Made by a program: the position numbers and the translations under genes | The notes under the pieces: generated by a model | Database searches by the model: none | Seen by the model: only the letters and a program-made list of their open reading frames with translations | Told to the model about the DNA's origin: nothing | In this document: piece after piece, positions 13,101 through 25,694 of the stretch | Numbering within the stretch: position 1 is the first letter of the stretch | Layout: each line of letters opens with the position of its first letter | Assembly: GCA_032718475.1 (NCBI GenBank) | Contig: JAUCBJ010001789.1 | Coordinates: 1 to 50,454 of the forward strand | Reading direction: 5' to 3' | Source of the DNA: Nemertoderma westbladi | Lineage: Eukaryota > Xenacoelomorpha > Nemertodermatida > Nemertodermatidae | Length of the DNA stretch: 50,454 bases

Positions 13101-16100
13101 TATAGAAATCACTCCAGCCAATTAGATTTGTTTCCCTGAGTTTTGTAAAGGCGTTCAAACGAGTTTGAAAAGGTCGGGGAAACAAACTTGATTCGGTGAT
13201 TGTTGGTATAGAAATCACTCCAGCCAATTAGATTTGTTTCCCTGAGTTTTGTAAAGGCGTTCAAACGAGTTTGAAAAGGTAGGGGAAACAAACTTATTTC
13301 GGTGATTGTTGGTATAGAAATCACTCCAGCCAATTAGATTTGTTTCCCTGAGTTTTATAAAGTCGTTCGAACGAGTTTGAAAAGGTCGGGGAAACATAAC
13401 TTGATTCGGTGATTGTTGGTATAGAAATCACTCCAGCCAATTAGATTTGTTTCCCTGAGTTTTATAAAGTCGTTCGAACGAGTTTGAAAAGGTCGGGGAA
13501 ACAAACTTGATTCGGTGATTGTTGGTATAGAAATCACTCCAGCCAATTAGATTTGTTTCCCTGAGTTTTATAAAGTCGTTCGAACGAGTTTGAAAAGGTC
13601 GGGGAAACAAACTTGATTCGGTGATTGTTGGTATAGAAATCACTCCAGCCAATTAGATTTGTTTCCCTGAGTTTTATAAAGTCGTTCGAACGAGTTTGAA
13701 AAGGTCGGGGAAACAAACTTGATTCGGTGATTGTTGGTATAGAAATCACTCCAGCCAATTAGATTTGTTTCCCTGAGTTTTGTAAAGGCGTTCAAACGAG
13801 TTTGAAAAGGTCGGGGAAACAAACTTGATTCGGTGATTGTTGGTATAGAAATCACTCCAGCCAATTAGATTTGTTTCCCTGAGTTTTGTATAGTCGTTCG
13901 AACGATTTTGAAAAGGTCGGGGAAACAAACTTGATTCGGTGATTGTTGGTATAGAAATCACTCCAGCCAATTAGATTTGTTTCCCTGAGTTTTATAAAGT
14001 CGTTCGAACGAGTTTGAAAAGGTCGGGGAAACAAACTTGATTCGGTGATTGTTGGTATAGAAATCACTCCAGCCAATTAGATTTGTTTCCCTGAGTTTTG
14101 TAAAGGCGTTCAAACGAGTTTGAAAAGGTCGGGGAAACAAACTTGATTCGGTGATTGTTGGTATAGAAATCACTCCAGCCAATTAGATTTGTTTCCCTGA
14201 GTTTTGTAAAGGCGTTCAAACGAGTTTGAAAAGGTCGGGGAAACAAACTTGATTCGGTGATTGTTGGTATAGAAATCACTCCAGCCAATTAGATTTGTTT
14301 CCCTGAGTTTTGTAAAGGCGTTCAAACGAGTTTGAAAAGGTAGGGGAAACAAACTTATTTCGGTGATTGTTGGTATAGAAATCACTCCAGCCAATTAGAT
14401 TTGTTTCCCTGAGTTTTATAAAGTCGTTCGAACGAGTTTGAAAAGGTCGGGGAAACATAACTTGATTCGGTGATTGTTGGTATAGAAATCACTCCAGCCA
14501 ATTAGATTTGTTTCCCTGAGTTTTATAAAGTCGTTCGAACGAGTTTGAAAAGGTCGGGGAAATAAAAACTTGATTCGGTGATTGTTGGTATAGAAATCAC
14601 TCCAGCCAATTAGATTTGTCGGGGAAACAAACTTGATTCGGTGATTGTTGGTATAGAAATCACTCCAGCCAATTAGATTTGTTTCCCTGAGTTTTGTAAA
14701 GTCGTTCGAACGAGTTTGAAAAGGTCGGGGAAACAAACATGATTCGGTGATTGTTGGTATAGAAATCACTCCAGCCAATTAGATTTGTTTCCCTGAGTTT
14801 TGTAAAGTCTTTCGAACGAGTTTGAAAAGGTCTGAGAAACAAACTTGATTCGGTGATTGTTGCTATAGAAACCACTCCAGCCAATTAGATTTGTTTACTT
14901 GAGTTTTGTAAAGTCTTTCGAACGAGTTTGAAAAGGTCTGAGAAACAAACTTGATTCGGTGATTGTTGCTATAGAAACCACTCCAGCCAATTAGAATTGT
15001 TTCCCTGAGTGTGTAAAGTCTTTCGAACGAGTTTGAAAAGGTCTGAGAAACAAACTTGATTCGGTGATTGTTGCTATAGAAACCACTCCAGCCAATTAGA
15101 ATTGTTTCCCTGAGTTTTGTAAAGTCTTTCGAACAAGTTTGAAAAGGTCTGAGAAACAAACTTGATTCGGTGATTGTTGGTATAGAAATCACTCCAGCCA
15201 ATTAGATTTGTTTCCCTGAGTTTTGTAAAGTCGTTCGAACGAGTTTGAAAAGGTCGGGGAAACAAACTTGACTCGGTGATTGTTGGTATAGAAATCACTC
15301 CAGTCAATTAGATTTGTTTCCGTGCGTTTTGTAAAGTCGTTCGAACGAGTTTGAAAAGGTCGGGGAAACAAACATGATTCGGTGATTGTTGGTATAGAAA
15401 TCACTCCAGCCTAATTAGATTTGTTTCCCTGAGTTTTATAAAGTCGTTCGAACGAGTTTGAAAAGGTCTGAGAAACAAACTTGATTCGGTGATTGTTGGT
15501 ATAGAAATCACTCCAGCCTATTAGATTTGTTTCCCTGAGTTTTGTAAAGTCGTTCGAACGAGTTTGAAAAGGTCGGGGAAACAAACTTGATTCGGTGATT
15601 GTTGCTATAGAAATCACTCCAGCCAATTAGATTTGTTTCCCTAAGTTTTGTAAACGCGTTCGAACGAGTTTGAAAAGGTCGGGGAAACAAACTTGATTCG
15701 GTGATTGTTGGTATAGAAATCACTCCAGCCAATTAGATTTGTTTCCCTGAGTTTTGTAAAGTCGTTCGAACGAGTTTGAAAAGGTCGGGGAAACAAACTT
15801 GATTCGGTGATTGTTGGTATAGAAATCACTCCAGCCAATTAGATTTGTTTCCCTGAGTTTTATAAAGTCGTTCGAACGAGTTTGAAAAGGTCGGGGAAAC
15901 AAACTTGATTCGGTGATTGTTGGTATAGAAATCACTCCAGCCAATTAGATTTGTTTCCCTGAGTTTTGTAAAGTCGTTCGAACGAGTTTGAAAAGGTAGG
16001 GAAAACAAACTTGATTCGGTGATTGTTGGTATAGAAATCACTCCAGCCAATTAGATTTGTTTCCCTGAGTTTTGTAAAGTCGTTCGAACGAGTTTGAAAA

Positions 16101-19100
16101 GGTCAGGGAAACAAACTTGATTCGGTGATTGTTGGTATAGAAATCACTCCAGCCAATTAGATTTGTCGGGGAAACAAACTTGATTCGGTGATTGTTGGTA
16201 TAGAAACCACTCCAGCCAATTAGATTTGTTTCCCTGAGTTTTGTAAAGTCGTTCGAACGAGTTTGAAAAGGTCGGGGAAACAAACTTGATTCGGTGATTG
16301 TTGGTATAGAAATCACTCCAGCCAATTAGATTTGTTTCCCTGAGTTTTGTAAAGTCGTTCGAACGAGTTTGAAAAGGTCGGAGAAACAAACTTGATTCGG
16401 TGATTGTTGCTATAGAAACCACTCCAGCCAATTAGAATTGTTTCCCTGAGTTTTGTAAAGTCTTTCGAACGAGTTTGAAAAGGTCTGAGAAACAAACTTG
16501 ATTCGGTGATTGTTGCTATAGAAACCACTCCAGCCAATTAGAATTGTTTCCCTGAGTTTTGTAAAGTCTTTCGAACGAGTTTGAAAAGGTCGGGGAAACA
16601 AACTTGATTCGGTGATTGTTGGTATAGAAATCACTCCAGCCAATTAGATTTGTTTCCCTGAGTTTTGTAAACGTCGTTCGAACGAGTTTGAAAAGGTCGG
16701 GGAAACAAACTTGATTCGGTGATTGTTGGTATAGAAATCACTCCAGCCAATTAGATTTGTTTCCTTGAGTTTTGTAAAGTCGTTCGAACGAGTTTGAAAA
16801 GGTCGGGGAAACAAACTTGATTCGGTGATTGTTGCTATAGAAACCACTCCAGCCAATTAGATTTGTTTCCCTGAGTTTTGTAAAGTTGTTCGAACGAGTT
16901 TGAAAAGGTAGGGAAAACAAACTTGATTCGGTGATTGTTGGTATAGAAATCACTCCAGCCAATTAGATTTGTTTCCCTGAGTTTTGTAAAGTCGTTCGAA
17001 CGAGTTTGAAAAGGTAGGGAAAACAAACTTGATTCGGTGATTGTTGGTATAGAAATCACTCCAGCCAATTAGATTTGTTTCCCTGAGTTTTGTAAAGTCG
17101 TTCGAACGAGTTTGAAAAGGTCAGGGAAACAAAAACTTGATTCGGTGATTGTTGGTATAGAAATCACTCCAGCCAATTAGATTTGTTTCCCTGAGTTTTG
17201 TAAAGTCGTTCGAACGAGTTTGAAAAGGTAGGGAAAACAAACTTGATTCGGTGATTGTTGGTATAGAAATCACTCCAGCCAATTAGATTTGTTTCCCTGA
17301 GTTTTGTAAAGTCTTTCGAACGAGTTTGAAAAGGTCTGAGAAACAAACTTGATTCGGTGATTGTTGCTATAGAAACCACTCCAGCCAATTAGAATTGTTT
17401 CCCTGAGTTTTGTAAAGTCTTTCGAACGAGTTTGAAAAGGTCTGAGAAACAAACTTGATTCGGTGATTGTTGCTATAGAAACCACTCCAGCCAATTAGAT
17501 TTGTTTCCCTGAGTTTTGTAAAGTTGTTCGAACGAGTTTGAAAAGGTAGGGAAAACAAACTTGATTCGGTGATTGTTGGTATAGAAATCACTCCAGCCAA
17601 TTAGATTTGTTTCCCTGAGTTTTGTAAAGTCGTTCGAACGAGTTTGAAAAGGTAGGGAAAACAAACTTGATTCGGTGATTGTTGGTATAGAAATCACTCC
17701 AGCCAATTAGATTTGTTTCCCTGAGTTTTGTAAAGTCGTTCGAACGAGTTTGAAAAGGTCAGGGAAACAAAAACTTGATTCGGTGATTGTTGGTATAGAA
17801 ATCACTCCAGCCAATTAGATTTGTTTCCCTGAGTTTTGTAAAGTCGTTCGAACGAGTTTGAAAAGGTAGGGAAAACAAACTTGATTCGGTGATTGTTGGT
17901 ATAGAAATCACTCCAGCCAATTAGATTTGTTTCCCTGAGTTTTGTAAAGTCGTTCGAACGAGTTTGAAAAGGTCAGGGAAACAAAAACTTGATTCGGTGA
18001 TTGTTGGTATAGAAATCACTCCAGCCAATTAGATTTGTTTCCCTGAGTTTTGTAAAGTCGTTCGAACGAGTTTGAAAAGGTCGGGAAAACAAACTTGATT
18101 CGGTGATTGTTGCTATAGAAACCACTCCAGCCAATTAGAATTGTTTCCCTGAGTTTTGTAAAGTCTTTCGAACGAGTTTGAAAAGGTCTGAGAAACAAAC
18201 TTGATTCGGTGATTGTTGCTATAGAAACCACTCCAGCCAATTAGAATTGTTTCCCTGAGTTTTGTAAAGTCTTTCGAACGAGTTTGAAAAGGTCTGAGAA
18301 ACAAACATGATTCGGTGATTGTTGGTATAGAAATCACTCCAGCCAATTAGATTTGTTTCCCTGAGTTTTGTAAAGTCTTTCGAACGAGTTTGAAAAGGTC
18401 TGAGAAACAAACTTGATTCGGTGATTGTTGCTATAGAAACCACTCCAGCCAATTAGAATTGTTTCCCTGAGTTTTGTAAAGTCTCTCGAACGAGTTTGAA
18501 AAGGTCTGAGAAACAAACTTGATTCGGTGATTGTTGCTATAGAAACCACTCCAGCCAATTAGATTTGTTTACTTGAGTTTTGTAAAGTCTTTCGAACGAG
18601 TTTGAAAAGGTCTGAGAAACAAACTTGATTCGGTGATTGTTGCTATAGAAACCACTCCAGCCAATTAGAATTGTTTCCCTGAGTGTGTAAAGTCTTTCGA
18701 ACGAGTTTGAAAAGGTCTGAGAAACAAACTTGATTCGGTGATTGTTGCTATAGAAACCACTCCAGCCAATTAGAATTGTTTCCCTGAGTTTTGTAAAGTC
18801 TTTCGAACAAGTTTGAAAAGGTCTGAGAAACAAACTTGATTCGGTGATTGTTGCTATAGAAACCACTCCAGCCAATTAGATTTGTTTCCCTGAGTTTTGT
18901 AAAGTCGTTCAAACGAGTTTGAAAAGATCGGGGAAACAAACTTGATTCGGTGATTGTTGCTATAGAAATCACTCCAGCCAATTAGATTTATTTACTTGAG
19001 TTTTGTAAACTCTTTCGAACGAGTTTGAAAAGGTCTGAGAAACAAACTTGATTCGGTGATTGTTGCTATAGAAACCACTCCAGCCAATTAGAATTGTTTC

Positions 19101-22044
19101 CCTGAGTTTTATAAAGTCTTTCGAACGAGTTTGAAAAGGTCTGAGAAACAAACTTGAATCGGTGATTGTTGGTATAGAAATCACTCCAGCCAATTAGATT
19201 TGTTTCCCTGAGTTTTGTAAAGTCGTTCGAACGAGTTTGAAAAGGTCTGAGAAACAAACTTGATTCGGTGATTGTTGGTATAGAAATCACTCAAGCCAAT
19301 TAGATTTGTTTCCCTGAGTTTTGTAAAGTCGTTCAAACGAGTTTGAAAAGGTCGGGGAAACAAACTTGATTCGGTGATTGTTGGTATAGAAATCACTCCA
19401 GCCAATTAGATTTGTTTCCCTGAGTTTTATAAAGTCGTTCGAACGAGTTTGAAAAGGTCGGGGAAACATAACTTGATTCGGTGATTGTTGGTATAGAAAT
19501 CACTCCAGCCAATTAGATTTGTTTCCCTGAGTTTTGTAAAGTCGTTCGAACGAGTTTGAAAAGGTCAGGGAAACAAAAACTTGATTCGGTGATTGTTGGT
19601 ATAGAAATCACTCCAGCCAATTAGATTTGTCGGGGAAACAAACTTGATTCGGTGATTGTTGGTATAGAAATCACTCCAGCCAATTAGATTTGTTTCCCTG
19701 AGTTTTGTAAAGTCTTTCGAACGAGTTTGAAAAGGTCTGAGAAACAAACTTGATTCGGTGATTGTTGCTATAGAAACCACTCCAGCCAATTAGATTTGTT
19801 TACTTGAGTTTTGTAAAGTCTTTCGAACGAGTTTGAAAAGGTCTGAGAAACAAACTTGATTCGGTGATTGTTGCTATAGAAATCACTCCAGCCAATTAGA
19901 ATTGTTTCCCTGAGTTTTGTAAAGTCTTTCGAACGAGTTTGAAAAGGTCTGAGAAACAAACTTGATTCGGTGATTGTTGCTATAGAAACCACTCCAGCCA
20001 ATTAGAATTGTTTCCCTGCGTTTTGTAAAGTCTTTCGAACAAGTTTGAAAAGGTCTGAGAAACAAACTTGATTCGGTGATTGTTGCTATAGAAACCACTC
20101 CAGCCAATTAGATTTGTTTCCCTGAGTTTTGTAAAGTCGTTCAAACGAGTTTGAAAAGATCGGGGAAACAAACTTGATTCGGTGATTGTTGCTATAGAAA
20201 TCACTCCAGCCAATTAGATTTATTTACTTGAGTTTTGTAAAGTCTTTCGAACGAGTTTGAAAAGGTCTGAGAAACAAACTTGATTCGGTGATTGTTGCTA
20301 TAGAAACCACTCCAGCCAATTAGAATTGTTTCCCTGAGTTTTATAAAGTCTTTCGAACGAGTTTGAAAAGGTCTGAGAAACAAACTTGAATCGGTGATTG
20401 TTGGTATAGAAATCACTCCAGCCAATTAGATTTGTTTCCCTGAGTTTTGTACAGTCGTTCGAACGAGTTTGAAAAGGTCTGAGAAACAAACTTGATTCGG
20501 TGATTGTTGGTATAGAAATCACTCAAGCCAATTAGATTTGTTTCCCTGAGTTTTGTAAAGTCGTTCAAACGAGTTTGAAAAGGTCGGGGAAACAAACTTG
20601 ATTCGGTGATTGTTGGTATAGAAATCACTCCAGCCAATTAGATTTGTTTCCCTGAGTTTTGTAAAGTCGTTCGAACGAGTTTGAAAAGGTCTGAGAAACA
20701 AACTTGATTCGGTGATTGTTGGTATAGAAATCACTCCAGCCAATTAGATTTGTTTCCCTGAGTTTTGTAAAGTCGTTCGAACGAGTTTGAAAAGGTCTGA
20801 GAAACAAACTTGATTCGGTGATTGTTAGTATAGAAATCACTCAAGCCAATTAGATTTGTTTCCCTGAGTTTTGTAAAGTCGTTCAAACGAGTTTGAAGAG
20901 GTCGGGGAAACAAACTTGATTCGGTGATTGTTGCTATAGAAATCACTCCAGCCAATTAGAATTGTTTACTTGAGTTTTGTACAGTCGTTCGAACGAGTTT
21001 GAAAAGGTCTGAGAAACAAACTTGATTCGGTGATTGTTGGTATAGAAATCACTCAAGCCAATTAGATTTGTTTCCCTGAGTTTTGTAAAGTCGTTCAAAC
21101 GAGTTTGAAAAGGTCGGGGAAACAAACTTGATTCGGTGATTGTTGGTATAGAAATCACTCCAGCCAATTAGATTTGTTTCCCTGAGTTTTGTAAAGTCGT
21201 TCGAACGAGTTTGAAAAGGTCTGAGAAACAAACTTGATTCGGTGATTGTTGGTATAGAAATCACTCCAGCCAATTAGATTTGTTTCCCTGAGTTTTGTAA
21301 AGTCGTTCGAACGAGTTTGAAAAGGTCTGAGAAACAAACTTGATTCGGTGATTGTTAGTATAGAAATCACTCAAGCCAATTAGATTTGTTTCCCTGAGTT
21401 TTGTAAAGTCGTTCAAACGAGTTTGAAGAGGTCGGGGAAACAAACTTGATTCGGTGATTGTTGCTATAGAAATCACTCCAGCCAATTAGATTTGTTTCCC
21501 TGAGTTTTGTAAAGTCGTTCGAACGAGTTTGAAAAGGTCTGAGAAACAAACTTGATTCGGTGATTGTTGGTATAGAAATCACTCCAGCCAATTAGATTTG
21601 TTTCCCTGAGTTTTGTAAAGTCGTTCGAACGAGTTTGAAAAGGTCTGAGAAACAAACTTGATTCGGTGATTGTTAGTATAGAAATCACTCCAGCCAATTA
21701 GATTTGTTTCCCTGAGTTTTATAAAGTCGTTCGAACGAGTTTGAAAAGGTCGGGGAAACAAACTTGATTCGGTGATTGTTGGTATAGAAATCACTCCAGC
21801 CAATTAGATTTGTTTCCCTGAGTTTTGTAAAGTCGTTCAAACGAGTTTGAAAAGGTCGGGGAAACAAACTTGATTCGGTGATTGTTGGTATAGAAATCAC
21901 TCCAGCCAATTAGATTTGTTTCCCTGAGTTTTGTAAAGTCGTTCAAACGAGTTTGAAAAGGTCGGGGAAACAAACTTGATTCGGTGATTGTTGGTATAGA
22001 AATCACTCCAGACAATTAGATTTGTTTCCCTGAATTTTGTAAAG

Positions 22045-22204
22045 TTTTCAACTCGTGAAGTGAAAAGTTTTCACAATAGAGACTTACAGAACATTATTAA
22101 TTGAATTGTTGTGAAATAAAATCCAGTATGTTATTAAACCAACAACAACATAGTTGTTACAGGCCACCCACCTATTTACAGAACAGAAGTTGCTAAGATC
22201 GGCA
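22045..22204 (+). repeat. Non-satellite island 1 within the array (copy of array-edge flank)
   Basis: Satellite sequence breaks off after TGTAAAGT and is replaced by 160 bp of unrelated sequence starting TTTCAACTCGTGAAG and ending TTGCTAAGATCGGCA. Satellite then resumes at ACGAGTTTGAAAAGG. The same sequence recurs at 23,578 and 25,536, and at 29,814-29,970, where it leads into unique DNA. The monomer just before each internal copy carries the private variant CCCTGAATTTT, so the three internal copies share one origin. Confidence 0.95.
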
Positions 22205-23577
22205 ACGAGTTTGAAAAGGTCGGGGAAACAAACTTGATTCGGTGATTGTTGGTATAGAAATCACTCCAGCCAATTAGATTTGTTTCCCTGAGTTTTATAA
22301 AGTCGTTCGAACGAGTTTGAAAAGGTCGGGGAAACAAACTTGATTCGGTGATTTTTGGTATAGAAATCACTCCAGCCTAATTATATTTGTTTCCCTAAGT
22401 TTTGTAAACGCGTTCGAACGAGTTTGAAAAGGTCGGGGAAACAAACTTGATTCGGTGATTGTTGGTATAGAAATCACTCCAGCCAATTAGATTTGTTTCC
22501 CTGAGTTTTATAAAGTCGTTCGAACGAGTTTGAAAAGGTCGGGGAAACAAACTTGATTCGGTGATTGTTGGTATAGAAATCACTCCAGCCAATTAGATTT
22601 GTTTCCCTGAGTTTTATAAAGTCGTTCGAACGAGTTTGAAAAGGTCGGGGAAACAAACTTGATTCGGTGATTGTTGGTATAGAAATCACTCCAGCCAATT
22701 AGATTTGTTTCCCTGAGTTTTATAAAGTCGTTCGAACGAGTTTGAAAGGGTCGGGGAAACATAACTTGATTCGGTGATTGTTGGTATAGAAATCACTCCA
22801 GCCAATTAGATTTGTTTCCCTGAGTTTTGTAAAGTCGTTCAAACGAGTTTGAAAAGGTCGGGGAAACAAACTTGATTCGGTGATTGTTGGTATAGAAATC
22901 ACTCCAGCCAATTAGATTTGTTTCCCTGAGTTTTGTAAAGTCGTTCAAACGAGTTTGAAAAGGTCAGGGAAACAAACTTGATTCGGTGATAGTTGGTATA
23001 GAAATCACTCCAGCCAATTAGATTTGTTTCCCTGAGTTTTGTAAAGTCGTTCAAACGAGTTTGAAAAGGTCGGGGAAACAAACTTGATTCGGTGATTGTT
23101 GGTATAGAAATCACTCCAGCCAATTAGATTTGTTTACTTGAGTTTTGTATAGTCTTTCGAACGAGTTTGAAAAGGTCTGAGAAACAAACTTGATTCGGTG
23201 ATTGTTGGTATAGAAATCACTCCAGCCAATTAGATTTGTTTCCCTGAGTTTTATAAAGTCGTTCGAACGAGTTTGAAAAGGTCGGGGAAACATAACTTGA
23301 TTCGGTGATTGTTGGTATAGAAATCACTCCAGCCAATTAGATTTGTTTCCCTGAGTTTTGTAAAGTCGTTCAAACGAGTTTGAAAAGGTCGGGGAAACAA
23401 ACTTGATTCGGTGATTGTTGGTATAGAAATCACTCCAGCCAATTAGATTTGTTTCCCTGAGTTTTGTAAAGTCGTTCAAACGAGTTTGAAAAGGTCGGGG
23501 AAACAAACTTGATTCGGTGATTGTTGGTATAGAAATCACTCCAGCCAATTAGATTTGTTTCCCTGAATTTTGTAAAG

Positions 23578-23736
23578 TTTTCAACTCGTGAAGTGAAAAG
23601 TTTTCACAATAGAGACTTACAGAACATTATTAATTGAATTGTTGTGAAATAAAATCCAGTATGTTATTAAACCAACAACAACATAGTTGTTACAGGCCAC
23701 CCACCTATTTACAGAACAGAAGTTGCTAAGATCGGC
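23578..23736 (+). repeat. Non-satellite island 2 within the array
   Basis: This is a copy of the island at 22,045, displaced by 1,533 bp together with its flanking monomers. The junctions with the satellite are the same on both sides. It was therefore copied as part of a larger block rather than inserted independently. Confidence 0.95.
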
Positions 23737-25535
23737 AACGAGTTTGAAAAGGTCGGGGAAACAAACTTGATTCGGTGATTGTTGGTATAGAAATCACTCC
23801 AGCCAATTAGATTTGTTTCCCTGAGTTTTATAAAGTCGTTCGAACGAGTTTGAAAAGGTCGGGGAAACAAACTTGATTCGGTGATTTTTGGTATAGAAAT
23901 CACTCCAGCCTAATTAGATTTGTTTCCCTAAGTTTTGTAAACGCGTTCGAACGAGTTTGAAAAGGTCGGGGAAACAAACTTGATTCGGTGATTGTTGGTA
24001 TAGAAATCACTCCAGCCAATTAGATTTGTTTCCCTGAGTTTTATAAAGTCGTTCGAACGAGTTTGAAAAGGTCGGGGAAACAAACTTGATTCGGTGATTG
24101 TTGGTATAGAAATCACTCCAGTCAATTAGATTTGTTTCCCTGAGTTTTATAAAGTCGTTCGAACGAGTTTGAAAGGGTCGGGGAAACATAACTTGATTCG
24201 GTGATTGTTGGTATAGAAATCACTCCAGCCAATTAGATTTGTTTCCCTGAGTTTTGTAAAGTCGTTCAAACGAGTTTGAAAAGGTCGGGGAAACAAACTT
24301 GATTCGGTGATTGTTGGTATAGAAATCACTCCAGCCAATTAGATTTGTTTCCCTGAGTTTTGTAAAGTCGTTCAAACGAGTTTGAAAAGGTCAGGGAAAC
24401 AAACTTGATTCGGTGATTGTTGGTATAGAAATCACTCCAGCCTAATTAGATTTGTTTCCCTGAGTTTTGTAAAGTCGTTCAAACGAGTTTGAAAAAGTCG
24501 GGGAAACAAACTTGATTCGGTGATTGTTGGTATAGAAATCACTCCAGCCAATTAGATTTGTTTCCCTGAGTTTTGTAAAGTCGTTCAAACGAGTTTGAAA
24601 AGGTCGGGGAAACAAACTTGATTCGGTGATTGTTGGTATAGAAATCACTCCAGCCAATTAGATTTGTTTCCCTGAGTTTTGTAAAGTCGTTCAAACGAGT
24701 TTGAAAAGGTCGGGGAAACAAACTTGATTCGGTGATTGTTGGTATAGAAATCACTCCAGCCAATTAGATTTGTTTCCCTGAGTTTTATAAAGTCGTTCTA
24801 ACGAGTTTGAAAAGGTCGGGGAAACAAACTTGATTCGGTGATTGTTGGTATAGAAATCACTCCAGCCAATTAGATTTGTTTCCCTGAGTTTTGTAAAGTC
24901 GTTCAAACGAGTTTGAAAAGGTCTGAGAAACAAACTTGATTCGGTGATTGTTGGTATAGAAATCACTCCAGCCAATTAGATTTGTTTCCCTGAGTTTTGT
25001 AAAGTCGTTCAAACGAGTTTGAAAAGGTCTGAGAAACAAACTTGATTCGGTGATTGTTGGTATAGAAATCACTCCAGCCAATTAGATTTGTTTCCCTGAG
25101 TTTTGTAAAGTCGTTCAAACGAGTTTGAAAAGGTCGGGGAAACAAACTTGATTCGGTGATTGTTGGTATAGAAATCACTCCAGCCAATTAGATTTGTTTC
25201 CCTGAGTTTTGTAAAGTCGTTCAAACGAGTTTGAAAAGGTCTGAGAAACAAACTTGATTCGGTGATTGTTGGTATAGAAATCACTCCAGCCAATTAGATT
25301 TGTTTCCCTGAGTTTTATAAAGTCGTTCTAACGAGTTTGAAAAGGTCGGGGAAACATAACTTGATTCGGTGATTGTTGGTATAGAAATCACTCCAGCCAA
25401 TTAGATTTGTTTCCCTGAGTTTTATAAAGTCGTTCTAACGAGTTTGAAAAGGTCGGGGAAACAAACTTGATTCGGTGATTGTTGGTATAGAAATCACTCC
25501 AGCCAATTAGATTTGTTTCCCTGAATTTTGTAAAG

Positions 25536-25694
25536 TTTTCAACTCGTGAAGTGAAAAGTTTTCACAATAGAGACTTACAGAACATTATTAATTGAATTGT
25601 TGTGAAATAAAATCCAGTATGTTATTAAACCAACAACAACATAGTTGTTACAGGCCACCCACCTATTTACAGAACAGAAGTTGCTAAGATCGGC
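25536..25694 (+). repeat. Non-satellite island 3 within the array
   Basis: This is a third copy of the same 160-bp island, 1,958 bp after island 2, with the same junctions. The following monomers (for example the one ending in a TTATAAAG variant and the GATTTTTGG variant) also match those after islands 1 and 2. Confidence 0.95.
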
